Shown: positions 1 to 8,557, numbered from the stretch's first letter. The stretch: DNA of 16,421 nt from an uncultured Bacillota bacterium (GCA_937874815.1 CALNBW010000452.1:1-16421); one strand, 5' to 3'. Translations and numbers: made by a program. Notes: generated by a model not told the origin, from the sequence alone.

Positions 1-2972
1 TAGGCGACCGCTGGGAAGGGCGAGATCTGTACGCTTGGTTGCAGGCGGATATCAATTTGCCGGCGGAATGGGCTGGTAGAAGAGTACTGGGCCTTTTCGA
101 TTTTGGTCGCACTGGTGGCGGCCATAATTCAGGTTTTGAATCGTTACTGTTTGTTGATGGCGCGCCTTATCAGGGGGTAGATTCCAACCATCAAGAAGTG
201 TTCTTTGCCCCGGAAAGCGTCGGGCGAAACATTTCCCTAGCTTTTCGGCTGTGGTCCGGCTTAGAAGGCGGCGGCCCGCCCCAGGTGCAGGAACACCGCC
301 TGCAGCAAGCAGAGCTAGCCTGGCTAGACACAACAGTCGATGACCTCTATTTCTGGAGCCAAGCCATCCTAGATACCTTGGGTGTGTTGGACCAAAATCA
401 GCCTGAGTATCATCAGCTCCTGCAAGGGCTCGACCGTGCTCTGCAGCACATCGATTGGTCCAGCCCCGGGTCGGACAGCTTCTATGCCAGTACCGAAGTG
501 GCCAGCGCTACCCTAAAGAAGCAGTTAAGTCTTTTGCCCAAAAACCATCCAGTTATAGTGCACTGTGTGGGCCATACCCATATCGATGTGGCTTGGCTCT
601 GGCGGCTGAAGCATACGCGCGAAAAGACGGCGCGTTCGTTGGCAACTGTCTTGCGCCTCATGGAGCTTTATCCAGAATACATATTTATGCTGGCCCAACC
701 CCAGCTTTATGCCTACCTTAAGCAGGATTACCCAGAGATATATGAGCAGGTGCGGAATAGGGTGCGAGAAGGCCGTTGGGAAGTAGATGGAGGCATGTGG
801 CTGGAAGCAGATTGTAACCTGCCATCGGGAGAATCATTAGTGCGGCAACTACTGCAGGGCACGCGCTTCTTACGCGATGAGTTCGGAGTGCGCTGCTCCT
901 ACTTGTGGTTACCAGACGTCTTTGGCTATAGTTGGGCATTGCCCCAGATACTCAAGCAGGCCGGCATCGACAGTTTTATTACTACCAAAATTAGTTGGAA
1001 CCAATATAATCGCTTGCCTCATGATACCTTCCAGTGGCGAGGTATTGATGGCAGCGAAGTGCTGACTTATTTCATCACTACCCCGCGAGTCCGCGGTGCC
1101 CAGCGCTACATCTATGAAGGAGATATTTCACCTGTGGGTGTGCTCGGCAGTTGGGAGAACTATCAGGATAAGGCCCTTAACCAAGAGTTGCTGCTATCTT
1201 ACGGCTATGGCGACGGTGGCGGTGGCGTAAACCGCGCCATGCTAGAGATGCGGCGTCGCCTTGCTGAAATGCCGGGGTTACCGCAGGTGCAGACCAGCCG
1301 GGTAGACGCCTTCCTACAGGGCTTGCATCAGAGGTTGGCTAATACTGACCAATATTTGCACACTTGGGATGGTGAACTCTACCTCGAGTTCCATCGAGGC
1401 ACTTATACCAGCCAGGCCTATAATAAGCGCATGAATCGTAAGCTGGAGCTGTTATACAGAGAGACGGAATGGCTCAATGTCTTGAGCAGCTTAGTATCTA
1501 CTTCATGGGCAGATTATCCGCAAGCTGAGTTGCAGGCGGGTTGGCGCACCCTCTTACGGCAGCAATTCCATGACATTATTCCTGGCTCTTCTATTGCTGA
1601 AGTCTACGCAGATAGCCGGTTAGAATATGCCGAAGCCGAAACGATAGCTAACAGCGCTTGGCAGCAGGCTGCCAATACGATCGTGTCTAACCAGGCAGGC
1701 CAGTCATTCACTATTTTCAACTCCAGCCCCTGGAAACGGGTTGATCTAGTAGAAATCCCTGTTAGGTCGAGCGGCGATGCAGGCGTTTGGGTGGGCCCAA
1801 ATGACGAAGCCTTACAGGCACAACGCACGGATAAGAGTTGGCTGGTACAGGTATCAGTGCCAGCGATGGGTTACACAGTCATTAACTGGCGGCCGCAGGC
1901 AACAGTAGAATCCGAAACCGCTACGCCGTTCAGCTGCAAGCAGCATGGCATTACGACCCCATACTATAGCATTGCCTGGAACGAGCGGGGCCACCTGACT
2001 AAACTCTATGACCTGGAGCACAAACGTAACGTGCTGCCGGCAGGAGCCTGCGGGAACCTGTTGCAGGTGCACGAAGATAAGCCCTTGCGCTTTGATGCCT
2101 GGGACATCGATATCTTCTACAAGCAGAAAGTGCGCGAAGTGGACGACCTGCTATCGGTGGAGGTAGTCGAAGTGGGAGCTTTGCGTGCAGTAGTGCGTTT
2201 TACATGGCGCTACCTAGATTCCTGTATTAAGCAAGACATGACAGTCTACGCCGCTGATCGCCGTATTGACTTTGTTACCGAGGTTGATTGGCACGAGCAG
2301 CAGCAACTGCTCAAAGTGGCTTTCCCAGTAGATATACGATCGACGGAAGCCACATACGACATTCAGTTCGGTAACGTGCGCCGCCCTACGCACTGGAACA
2401 CAAGTTGGGATTATGCTCGCTTCGAGGTCGTGGGGCATCAGTGGGCGGACCTATCCGAAACAGGCTATGGCGTCAGCTTGCTTAACGACTGTAAGTATGG
2501 CTATGACGTCAAGGATAACGTCTTGCGCCTGTCATTGATCAAGTCAGGCATTTACCCTGATCCCCACGCCGACCAAGGCCTACATTCTTTCACCTATGCT
2601 TTGTTGCCCCATACTGGTGGTTGGATTGAGGGCCATACGGTACAGTCGGCTTGGGCGTTGAATAATCCCCTCACCTGCATAGCGGGTCTAGCGACTAACC
2701 AGTTCTGGTCGATGTTCCACATTGATGGCGAGAACGTCATGATTGATGCTGTCAAGAAGGCAGAGGACGAAGAGCGGCTGGTGTTGCGCCTCCACGAATT
2801 TACTGGTCAGCGCGGTCTAGTGGAAATCACCAGCGACCTACCCATTAAAACCTGGCAGGAGTGCAATCTGTTGGAAGAAGCCAGCGGCGAGGTGCAGACG
2901 CAGCCCGTGCTACGCTTTGAACTAAAGCCTTACGAGATTAAGACATTCCTACTAGATATCGAGCGACAATAG
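1..2972 (+). CDS. GH38 alpha-mannosidase, Ams1/MAN2C1 type (5'-truncated by window edge)
   Basis: Hydrolyses terminal alpha-linked mannose from mannosides or glycans, probably in the cytoplasm since no signal peptide is visible. The frame is open to the window edge from base 3 (GDRWEGRDLYAW...), which matches the N-terminal sandwich domain of the family. The true start therefore lies outside, and the TTG at base 39 is internal. Counting from that TTG, the GH38 metal and catalytic residues are all present: HID at 181-183 (first His and Asp bind Zn), the nucleophile Asp293 in LPDVFGYS, and the third metal ligand His511 in FHDIIPGSS. The motif KISWNQYNRLPHDTFQW is typical of the Ams1/MAN2C1 subgroup. 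The middle three-helix region and long C-terminal beta domain (about residues 550-977) complete a full-length enzyme. It heads the visible part of an operon with a ROK kinase (23 bp downstream) and ManA, which supports mannose release as its role. Specificity (alpha-1,2/1,3/1,6) cannot be read from sequence. Confidence 0.95.
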   Translation, partial: GDRWEGRDLYAWLQADINLPAEWAGRRVLGLFDFGRTGGGHNSGFESLLFVDGAPYQGVDSNHQEVFFAPESVGRNISLAFRLWSGLEGGGPPQVQEHRLQQAELAWLDTTVDDLYFWSQAILDTLGVLDQNQPEYHQLLQGLDRALQHIDWSSPGSDSFYASTEVASATLKKQLSLLPKNHPVIVHCVGHTHIDVAWLWRLKHTREKTARSLATVLRLMELYPEYIFMLAQPQLYAYLKQDYPEIYEQVRNRVREGRWEVDGGMWLEADCNLPSGESLVRQLLQGTRFLRDEFGVRCSYLWLPDVFGYSWALPQILKQAGIDSFITTKISWNQYNRLPHDTFQWRGIDGSEVLTYFITTPRVRGAQRYIYEGDISPVGVLGSWENYQDKALNQELLLSYGYGDGGGGVNRAMLEMRRRLAEMPGLPQVQTSRVDAFLQGLHQRLANTDQYLHTWDGELYLEFHRGTYTSQAYNKRMNRKLELLYRETEWLNVLSSLVSTSWADYPQAELQAGWRTLLRQQFHDIIPGSSIAEVYADSRLEYAEAETIANSAWQQAANTIVSNQAGQSFTIFNSSPWKRVDLVEIPVRSSGDAGVWVGPNDEALQAQRTDKSWLVQVSVPAMGYTVINWRPQATVESETATPFSCKQHGITTPYYSIAWNERGHLTKLYDLEHKRNVLPAGACGNLLQVHEDKPLRFDAWDIDIFYKQKVREVDDLLSVEVVEVGALRAVVRFTWRYLDSCIKQDMTVYAADRRIDFVTEVDWHEQQQLLKVAFPVDIRSTEATYDIQFGNVRRPTHWNTSWDYARFEVVGHQWADLSETGYGVSLLNDCKYGYDVKDNVLRLSLIKSGIYPDPHADQGLHSFTYALLPHTGGWIEGHTVQSAWALNNPLTCIAGLATNQFWSMFHIDGENVMIDAVKKAEDEERLVLRLHEFTGQRGLVEITSDLPIKTWQECNLLEEASGEVQTQPVLRFELKPYEIKTFLLDIERQ

Positions 2973-2995
2973 ATTGCCAGAAAGAGGGGATAAGC

Positions 2996-3928
2996 TTGCG
3001 ACAGGCAATCGGTATTGACATCGGCGGCACTAACGTAGCCGTGGGCCTTGTTGACGAGTTAGGCCGGGTGAAGGCGCAGCGGTCCATGGCCATGGACCAG
3101 AAGCTAGCGCCATTGGCAATGCTAGATAAGATTGAAGCTATAGCTAATAGCCTGCTGGAACAGGTTGGCATTGACCGCAGAGACTTAAGCGGCATCGGCA
3201 TCGGGGCCCCAGGGCCCCTAGATGCATATGCTGGCATTATCACTTGCCCTCCTAACTTGCCCAACTGGCGGCAAGTACCGATAGTGGCAGAGTTAGGACG
3301 GCGCTTTGAGGTACCAGTTGCCCTGGCCAACGATGCTAACGCGGCTACCTTAGGTGAAAAATGGGTAGGAGCTGCACAGGCCAACAAGCATTTTGTCTGT
3401 ATGACCATCGGTACCGGAATCGGTGCTGGAATTTTTGTTAACGGTAAGCTCTTGCAGGGCGCTACTGGCAACGCAGCGGAAGTGGGCCATATGATGCTCA
3501 ACCCCAATACTGAAGGCATTTGTGCTTGCGGCCAAAAGGGCTGTTTTGAGTGGCATGCTTCTGGTACAGCCATTGCCCGCAAAGCCTCGGCGCTACTAGG
3601 CCAAACTGTAAGCGCCCGTGAAGTCTTTGATTTGTATCTGTCTAGGCAGCCGACAGTCGTGCCTTTGGTCGAAGAAACGTTTCAGTATATCGGCGCTGCC
3701 TGCGTGACCCTGATTAATCTGCTAGATCCGGAGAAGATTATTATTGGTGGCGGCGTGGCAGAGGTTGGCGAGCCCATGTTTGCTGTCGTGCGTGACTATG
3801 TCAGCAAATATGCGCTTAACCCGGCTGGTCACCAAGTGAGCATTGTTCCTGCTGGACTGCGCACTAATGCCGGCATTATTGGGGCAGCTTCGCTTATCCT
3901 ATGTGATGAGCCAGTGCTAGCAACATGA
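2996..3928 (+). CDS. ROK-family sugar kinase, probable mannokinase/glucokinase
   Basis: ATP-dependent hexose kinase of the ROK family, 310 residues, a normal length. Visible elements are the N-terminal phosphate-binding loop DIGGTN (residues 8-13), GIGAPGPLD (68-76), the catalytic Asp113 in ANDANAA, and the second phosphate loop TIGTGIGAG (137-145). The substrate motif AEVGH (161-165) is followed by the ROK zinc site, with His165 and CACGQKGC giving Cys176, Cys178 and Cys183. It starts at a TTG preceded by AGAGGGGA at good spacing, and no in-frame ATG exists close by. It sits 23 bp after the alpha-mannosidase and overlaps manA by ATGA. From that context I infer that it phosphorylates mannose to mannose-6-phosphate. 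The motifs alone fit glucokinase, fructokinase or mannokinase equally, so the substrate is inference while the family is secure. Confidence 0.93.
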   Translation: MRQAIGIDIGGTNVAVGLVDELGRVKAQRSMAMDQKLAPLAMLDKIEAIANSLLEQVGIDRRDLSGIGIGAPGPLDAYAGIITCPPNLPNWRQVPIVAELGRRFEVPVALANDANAATLGEKWVGAAQANKHFVCMTIGTGIGAGIFVNGKLLQGATGNAAEVGHMMLNPNTEGICACGQKGCFEWHASGTAIARKASALLGQTVSAREVFDLYLSRQPTVVPLVEETFQYIGAACVTLINLLDPEKIIIGGGVAEVGEPMFAVVRDYVSKYALNPAGHQVSIVPAGLRTNAGIIGAASLILCDEPVLAT

Positions 3929-4929
3929 GACAGTCCCCTATTTTTCTGCAGCCGGTATTTCAGGAAAGGATCTGGGGCGGAGAAGCCTTGCGGCAGCATT
4001 TTGGTTACCCCATTCCCTCCACGCGGACAGGGGAATGTTGGGCTATCTCAGCGCATCCAGCTGGAGAGAGCACAGTGCGCGGGGGCCAGTACGCCGGTTT
4101 AACCCTGGGGCAACTTTGGTCGGAGCACCGCTACTTGTTTGGCAATGCAGAGGGCGAACGTTTCCCGCTTTTGGTTAAACTAATTGATGCCCAGACGGAC
4201 CTTTCAGTGCAGGTGCACCCCGATGATGCTTATGCCGCTCGTTATGAGGGTGGGCAATCCGGCAAGACTGAAGGTTGGTATGTGCTTGCTTGCCAAGAGG
4301 GGTCTGAGATTGTCTATGGTCATACCTGCAAGGATCAGGATGAGGTCAGACGACTAGTGGCGGCAGGGGAATGGAAACGTCTGTTGGGGCGGGTGGCCGT
4401 ACAGCCCGGGCAATGGTTTGAAGTGCCCAGCGGTGTGCTCCATGCCCTAGGAGCGGGATTGCTCGTTTATGAAGTGCAGCAGAACTCGGATTTAACCTAT
4501 CGCCTTTACGATTACGACCGCCTTGATGCTGACGGTCAGCCACGGCAACTACACCTTGAACAGGCCCTAGCTAACATTAGCATGCTCCCTCTTCCACTTA
4601 GGAAATCACCCGAGAAGCTTGAACAGCAGGGAGTTTGCATAGTTACTCTAATTGAAAATCGGTACTTTGGTCTACAGAAGTGGGCGATTCAGGGAGGTGC
4701 TGACTTAGCGCAGCCTGCCGCTTACCTTTTGGTCAGCGTTATTGCGGGGCAGGGGCAGATCCAAACTAGATCTGGTATCTTTTGTTTTCAGCAGGGCGAC
4801 CACCTAATTCTACCAACAGAAGCAGCGCAGCAGTTTTCTGTACAGGGGGATAGCGAATGGCTTGTGGCTTTGCCGCCCAACGCTCAAACGAAGACACAGG
4901 GCTGTACTAATATGTCCCTATGCCAATGA
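3925..4929 (+). CDS. manA: Mannose-6-phosphate isomerase, class I (short Firmicutes type)
   Basis: Interconverts mannose-6-phosphate and fructose-6-phosphate, a zinc-dependent cytoplasmic cupin enzyme. All four zinc ligands of the class are visible: Gln96 and His98 in QVHPDD, Glu116 in GKTEGWYV, and His173 in PSGVLHALG. The catalytic-arginine region YEVQQNSDLTYRLYDYDR (182-199) is intact. At 334 residues it matches the short cupin-only Firmicutes form rather than the larger enterobacterial one. The ATG overlaps the kinase stop (ATGA, 3925-3928), so translation is probably coupled. With the upstream mannosidase and ROK kinase it forms a complete route from alpha-mannoside to glycolysis. The last dozen residues are not conserved-looking. 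No obvious intrinsic terminator follows in 4930-5017. Confidence 0.95.
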   Translation: MRQSPIFLQPVFQERIWGGEALRQHFGYPIPSTRTGECWAISAHPAGESTVRGGQYAGLTLGQLWSEHRYLFGNAEGERFPLLVKLIDAQTDLSVQVHPDDAYAARYEGGQSGKTEGWYVLACQEGSEIVYGHTCKDQDEVRRLVAAGEWKRLLGRVAVQPGQWFEVPSGVLHALGAGLLVYEVQQNSDLTYRLYDYDRLDADGQPRQLHLEQALANISMLPLPLRKSPEKLEQQGVCIVTLIENRYFGLQKWAIQGGADLAQPAAYLLVSVIAGQGQIQTRSGIFCFQQGDHLILPTEAAQQFSVQGDSEWLVALPPNAQTKTQGCTNMSLCQ

Positions 4930-5017
4930 TGCGGCTTTCGTAACCATTTCTTCATTGCATCCCATCTTGCCTGGGGTCATAATAGACTAATACATAATCG
5001 GATTGGGAGGCTCGGAC

Positions 5018-6316
5018 ATGACAGAGCAAAGGCGCACCGGCAACCTACCAGATTTACTACGTTTCTACCTACCGCTAGCCGTTACTTGGATGCTAATGAT
5101 GTTTACCCATACCATTATTAGCGCTGGCCTAGCGCGTACCGTCAACCCTACGGTTTCAACGGCTGCCTACGCAGTTGCCCTTAGTTTAGCAGCTATCTTC
5201 GAAGCGCCCTTAGTCATGCTGCGGCAAACTGGGATGGCGCTCATATCTAGTAAGCAGTCTTTTCTGGTAGTGCGACGGGTAGCCAGAATTACTCTGCTAA
5301 TTTTCATGGCTATTGTAGTAGCCATTGGCTATGTGCCTGCTCTGGGGCGTTATGTATTTCAGGATATTCTCGGCGTTGCCGACGAGCTGCTGGCCGCAAC
5401 CATTATCGCCTTTAGGGTGACCATGTTGCTACCTATAGCTAGTGGCCTACGCTGCCTTTATCAAAGCCTAATTTTACTCAACAAGCACACCACCTATATC
5501 TCCATCGGCATGTTCGTTCGCGTCGGCTTCATGATTGTGCTCATTTACTGCTTTTCTACTTTCCATTGGGTTGTCGGCCCCCTGGTCGGCGCTATTGCCC
5601 TTGTTAGCGGCATCTTTATTGAGGGGATTAATGCCTACTGGTTTGGGCGCAAACTAATACCAGAGGGCGAGAAAACAATAATGCCCCGCGCTGTCTGGAG
5701 TTTCTATTTACCCTTAATTGACTCGTCGCTCTTTGTGGCAATGGGGAAACCATTCATTAATGCTGGCCTTGCCCGCATGCCTGACGCAGCTATCTCGCTG
5801 GCCGCTTTTAGTGTCGCCTCTTCTTTTGCCTGGGTGCTCATTAGCCCCTCGCAGAACGTGCACCAGGTTACGATGATGTTTGGACGCAACCCTGCTGACC
5901 GACCCCTGGTGCGAAAATTCGCTGCTGCCGTGGCTATCATATCCACCACCGCCCTTTTGGCAGTTTCCTTCAGTCCCCTTGGGCGTTGGCTGCTGACCAA
6001 TCTGATTCAAGCGCCGGCAGAACTGATTGAACCAACACTTTGGGGCATCCGTACGTTAGCCTTCTGCCCACTCATCCTCTGCTGGCTTGAGTATAATACT
6101 GGCATCCTGCTCCTAACCCAGGCTACCCGCTTGGTGAGCTTAGCCAAAACACTCAACCTGTTAACCACTATCGCTTTTGTGCTTACCCTAGCCCCATTCG
6201 TTCCCGGTGCTATTGCCGCTCCGCTCGCGCAACTAGTCGGGTTCGCCAGCGAGGGCCTAGTGCTGCAATTCGGCCTCTCCCGAGATAAACATCGTCTTAT
6301 GCTAAGAGCAAACTAG
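5018..6316 (+). CDS. MATE/ANKH-like multi-spanning membrane exporter (MOP superfamily-like)
   Basis: An integral membrane protein of 432 residues with about a dozen hydrophobic segments spread over its whole length. The opening LLRFYLPLAVTWMLMMFTHTI, with a proline in the first helix and alternating small residues, resembles MATE/flippase-type transporters of the MOP superfamily and the ANK (progressive ankylosis)-like branch. The internal RNPADRPLVRK stretch would be a cytoplasmic loop. The start is set at ATG 5018 because GGGAGG at 5005-5010 sits 7 bp upstream. The in-frame TTG at 5003 overlaps that Shine-Dalgarno sequence and is unlikely to be used. It lies 88 bp after manA with no clear terminator between, so it may be read through from the mannose operon or have its own promoter. 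The cargo is unknown. The superfamily assignment is moderate because I rely on overall pattern rather than a diagnostic motif. Confidence 0.72.
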   Translation: MTEQRRTGNLPDLLRFYLPLAVTWMLMMFTHTIISAGLARTVNPTVSTAAYAVALSLAAIFEAPLVMLRQTGMALISSKQSFLVVRRVARITLLIFMAIVVAIGYVPALGRYVFQDILGVADELLAATIIAFRVTMLLPIASGLRCLYQSLILLNKHTTYISIGMFVRVGFMIVLIYCFSTFHWVVGPLVGAIALVSGIFIEGINAYWFGRKLIPEGEKTIMPRAVWSFYLPLIDSSLFVAMGKPFINAGLARMPDAAISLAAFSVASSFAWVLISPSQNVHQVTMMFGRNPADRPLVRKFAAAVAIISTTALLAVSFSPLGRWLLTNLIQAPAELIEPTLWGIRTLAFCPLILCWLEYNTGILLLTQATRLVSLAKTLNLLTTIAFVLTLAPFVPGAIAAPLAQLVGFASEGLVLQFGLSRDKHRLMLRAN

Positions 6317-6362
6317 TGCCAGCCACGGTGCCAACCGCGGGGACGGTCGCTTCGGCTGGCAC
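6316..6362. repeat. REP-like double-stem palindrome
   Basis: Outer arms GTGCCAGCC (6316-6324) and GGCTGGCAC (6354-6362) are perfect 9-bp inverted repeats. Inside them is a second stem, ACCG (6334-6337) with CGGT (6344-6347), around a CGGGGA loop. The GTGCCA...CGGGGACGGT...GGCAC layout resembles the extragenic palindromes associated with RAYT (Y1-type) transposases that are scattered in many Firmicutes genomes. That comparison is from memory. The left arm's first base is the last base of the exporter stop codon, so the hairpin may also end or stabilise that transcript, although no T-run follows. Only one copy is visible in this window. Confidence 0.55.
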
Positions 6363-6382
6363 TTTAGCTGCCAGCGAAAACT

Positions 6383-6402
6383 GTTGCCTACCATTTGGCA
6401 AC
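6383..6402. repeat. Small inverted repeat in intergenic region
   Basis: GTTGCC (6383-6388) and GGCAAC (6397-6402) can pair around an 8-base loop. It lies 21 bp after the REP-like element in a 263-bp gap (6317-6579) that otherwise shows no gene, RNA or clear promoter. It has no T-run and could be chance or part of a larger extragenic repeat. Confidence 0.25.
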
Positions 6403-6579
6403 TGATATAGGCAAATGCTACCCCTCAGCCCCCGGTGGCGGTATGTCCGTAGCCCCCATCCCTCTATGAGAAACTGCACTGCTGAAAGCTAGCGCGCTAA
6501 CGTGGCAGCCAATATGAGGAAGGGTTTTGCTGGCCAAATGAGAATATAAGTAACTAGAAGGTAAAAGGGGGATGATAAT

Positions 6580-7734
6580 GTGGAACGCATGCAAACTTTT
6601 GCGCCACAGACTAGGCTATTTGCTGAACCTAAGGCTACGGCCGAAGTTATTGCTAGCATCCCGCCAAAGACTGAGCTAGAGATTGTGGAAACAGTGGAGA
6701 GATATCGTAGAGTCCATTTGTCTGATCACAATGACCAACGGAAAACAGGCTATGTGGTAGCTGATCTTCTGGAACCTGTACCGGGGGAGAAACCAATTGC
6801 AGGAAAGCAAGAGCAGCTAGCTCAAACCCCTACCCAGGAGGGCTGGTGGGCGACCAAGGGGCCCCGTTTTGACCGGGCAACTGGCTGGCTAGCTGCGGGG
6901 CTTGGGCTAGTTTTGCTAGTTACTATAATTTCTAGCGTAATCCTTTGGGTGAAGATTAGGAACCTGCCTCCTCCGTCAGTCCACGTTTCGTGTTCTGGTA
7001 GCCCTGCCTCAAATCCACACGGGTGGATACAGTTAATGGGTGACAATTTGATTGGGGTGGGGGCGAGCGCTGGCGAGGCTGAGGTTGCTATATATTACGA
7101 TCTAGCCCAAAAAACGCCTGGCTCCGAGATCTGCGTGCTCTTTCAAACAGATACCACGGATCGCACCCGATCATTTGCTAGCGCAAGAAGAAACTCAGGA
7201 CAATGGCAGCAAGCCCCGTGCACACTGATAGGGGGCATGACCTATGAGGCAAAACTCAACCTAGATTACAGTCAGAACTGGACATACTGCATTGCCGAGA
7301 AAATCTCAGAAGAAATTGTCCGAATGGGACCAGCGCAGTTCCTAGACCTAGCCACGCAAGCGCAATACAAATACATCTATGTGCAGCGGTTAGAACCTGA
7401 GCAACCCTCGGAACTGAAATTACGTTTCTGGCAGTTATCCACCTCCTCAGAACCTTATAGCGGACCCATTAGGATAGAATTCTTTACAGAAGAAGAATGG
7501 GATAGGAGCCTTGAACCCACATTTACTGCTGTTGCTTCTAAGCTGGTTAACTTAGGGGAAGGCCGTGGGGTGGCTTATGAAATCAGCGTAGAGAAAGATA
7601 GCAGTTGGAAGCATGTGTGGTTTGCTGTACCACTGGCGGACGGCACGGCACGGGGTGCTATTTTCCGCATGGAAGAATTAGAAGAAAAGCAAATTCGCCT
7701 TTCTGCAGAACCTTTGACCCTGCCGCAACGTTGA
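6580..7734 (+). CDS. SH3-like domain / single membrane helix protein of unknown function
   Basis: The family is not recognised as a whole. Residues about 9-66 (TRLFAEPKATAEVIASIPPK through KTGYVVADLLEPV) read as a bacterial SH3-like domain, with the usual pattern of small beta strands, 'G(Y)V' and a final strand. A low-complexity Gln/Pro linker leads to one membrane helix at about 102-124. A C-terminal domain of about 255 residues has four cysteines near its start (138, 185, 214, 237), which could form two disulfides if it lies outside the cell. Charges flank the helix on both sides, so orientation is uncertain. The start is the GTG at 6580, with AAAGGGGG about 8 bp upstream. An ATG three codons later (6589) is too far from that site. 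The gene ends 19 bp from a convergent membrane-protein gene. Function is unknown, and a sensor or cell-wall-contact role would be speculation. Confidence 0.8.
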   Translation: MERMQTFAPQTRLFAEPKATAEVIASIPPKTELEIVETVERYRRVHLSDHNDQRKTGYVVADLLEPVPGEKPIAGKQEQLAQTPTQEGWWATKGPRFDRATGWLAAGLGLVLLVTIISSVILWVKIRNLPPPSVHVSCSGSPASNPHGWIQLMGDNLIGVGASAGEAEVAIYYDLAQKTPGSEICVLFQTDTTDRTRSFASARRNSGQWQQAPCTLIGGMTYEAKLNLDYSQNWTYCIAEKISEEIVRMGPAQFLDLATQAQYKYIYVQRLEPEQPSELKLRFWQLSTSSEPYSGPIRIEFFTEEEWDRSLEPTFTAVASKLVNLGEGRGVAYEISVEKDSSWKHVWFAVPLADGTARGAIFRMEELEEKQIRLSAEPLTLPQR

Positions 7735-7739
7735 AGATG

Positions 7740-7754
7740 ACAGTATTTTACTGT
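7740..7754. terminator. Weak AT-rich hairpin between convergent genes
   Basis: ACAGTA and TACTGT form a perfect 6-bp inverted repeat around TTT, placed in the 19-bp gap between the stop codons of two convergent genes. It is symmetrical and could serve both strands. The stem is short and AT-rich and no clean T-run follows, so terminator activity is doubtful. Confidence 0.3.
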
Positions 7755-8497
7755 TACAAGTGTACGTCCCCGCGGTCCACCAACCAGGGTGACCGTCGCC
7801 ATGGTCTGATGAGGAATAACGCACCGACCATCTCTATCGCAATCCAGCCCCACATAAGCGCTGACCACTTACAAGCCGCCAAAACTGCCAATAGAGGGAG
7901 TTGCCAAAAAAGGAGCCACTGAAGCATAACCTGCCATAGATGAACGACCAGCATAAACGCCTTGTTAGGATCATCTCGATCAGCTATACTTCCCCAGGTA
8001 TTTCCCACGTAGTTAGCAGACTGCCTATATTCCCGCAACCAGTCTAAGCACCTCAGTGACCCACTCATCACCCTGAAATCAGAACAGAATAGCTGCGCAA
8101 GAGCACTTAGTTGGGACCCATCAGAATGGTTCGGGTATGCCGATAGGTAGTAGAGAGTATATCTGTCGTTCTGCGCGCAGAAACCGTAGCCCGTTTCTAG
8201 AACAGTCTCAATCACCTGGTGGTCACTACTCGTCTGTTGACGATGACGCGAGCTACGGGCACTTGCCCCCCATAAAAAGGTTATCATGCAGCCAGCGTTC
8301 GGAGATTTAACAACAGCACTCCACTCGCTCGCTGTAAGGGTTGGATTTTCTATAGCTAGCTCTCTTTCCTTCATTCCCATCAGCAATGCATCCCCCCCAG
8401 CTCGAAGGAAACTGACAAACGGGACGCAACAAAGCGCAGAACCTAGTAGAAAAGACGCAAGCACGGCGCGAGCAAGAACTTTAGGGTGAATTTCCAT
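7754..8497 (-). CDS. Hypothetical membrane protein with cysteine-containing extramembrane loop
   Basis: Family not recognised. The 247-residue protein has a hydrophobic N-terminal helix (about 10-32) and a largely polar segment (about 33-180) holding Cys70, Cys107, Cys138 and Cys150. A strongly hydrophobic Trp-rich C-terminal stretch follows (about 181-231, probably two helices), ending in a basic tail (RPWRR). With N-terminal Lys/Arg before helix 1, the polar segment would face outward and its four cysteines could pair. The start is the ATG at 8497, since AGGAGG lies 5 bp upstream. The GTG directly before it (8500) is too close. It has its own extended -10 promoter (8530-8538) and is transcribed divergently from the first S55-like peptidase gene. 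It converges with the SH3/TM protein gene. The two neighbours share a cysteine-bearing outer domain plan but no sequence similarity that I can see. Confidence 0.75.
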   Translation of the reverse strand: MEIHPKVLARAVLASFLLGSALCCVPFVSFLRAGGDALLMGMKERELAIENPTLTASEWSAVVKSPNAGCMITFLWGASARSSRHRQQTSSDHQVIETVLETGYGFCAQNDRYTLYYLSAYPNHSDGSQLSALAQLFCSDFRVMSGSLRCLDWLREYRQSANYVGNTWGSIADRDDPNKAFMLVVHLWQVMLQWLLFWQLPLLAVLAACKWSALMWGWIAIEMVGALFLIRPWRRSPWLVDRGDVHL

Positions 8498-8529
8498 CAC
8501 TTCCTCCTATGCACGATATTTCCAGATAA

Positions 8530-8538
8530 ATTATACCA
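8530..8538 (-). promoter_or_regulatory. Extended -10 promoter for the 8497 leftward gene
   Basis: On the minus strand the sequence reads TGGTATAAT, a perfect TATAAT with the TGn extension. It would start transcription near 8523, about 26 bases before the ATG. No good -35 hexamer exists at 17 bp (AACAGC), which fits an extended -10 class promoter. Confidence 0.6.
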
Positions 8539-8543
8539 TGCGC

Positions 8544-8557
8544 ACAGCCGCGGCTGT
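8544..8557. promoter_or_regulatory. Perfect 14-bp palindrome, candidate operator
   Basis: ACAGCCGCGGCTGT is fully self-complementary. It lies between the -10 box and the -35 position of the leftward promoter, and about 50 bp upstream of the rightward TATAAT. That position suits a dimeric repressor acting on one or both divergent genes. Operator function is inferred from symmetry and placement only. Confidence 0.45.

Noticed and set aside
2938..3582. A 214-codon leftward frame opposite the ROK kinase
   Set aside because: It is a shadow of the kinase gene, whose motifs on the + strand are unambiguous. Composition is rich in Pro/Ser/Ala as expected for antisense frames.
4967..4998. TTGCCT plus TACATA/CATAAT as a promoter for the exporter
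   Set aside because: Spacing is 18-20 bp and the -10 match is poor. It is possible but too weak to list as a feature.
5003..5017. TTG start for the MATE/ANKH-like exporter
   Set aside because: It overlaps the GGGAGG that properly serves ATG 5018.
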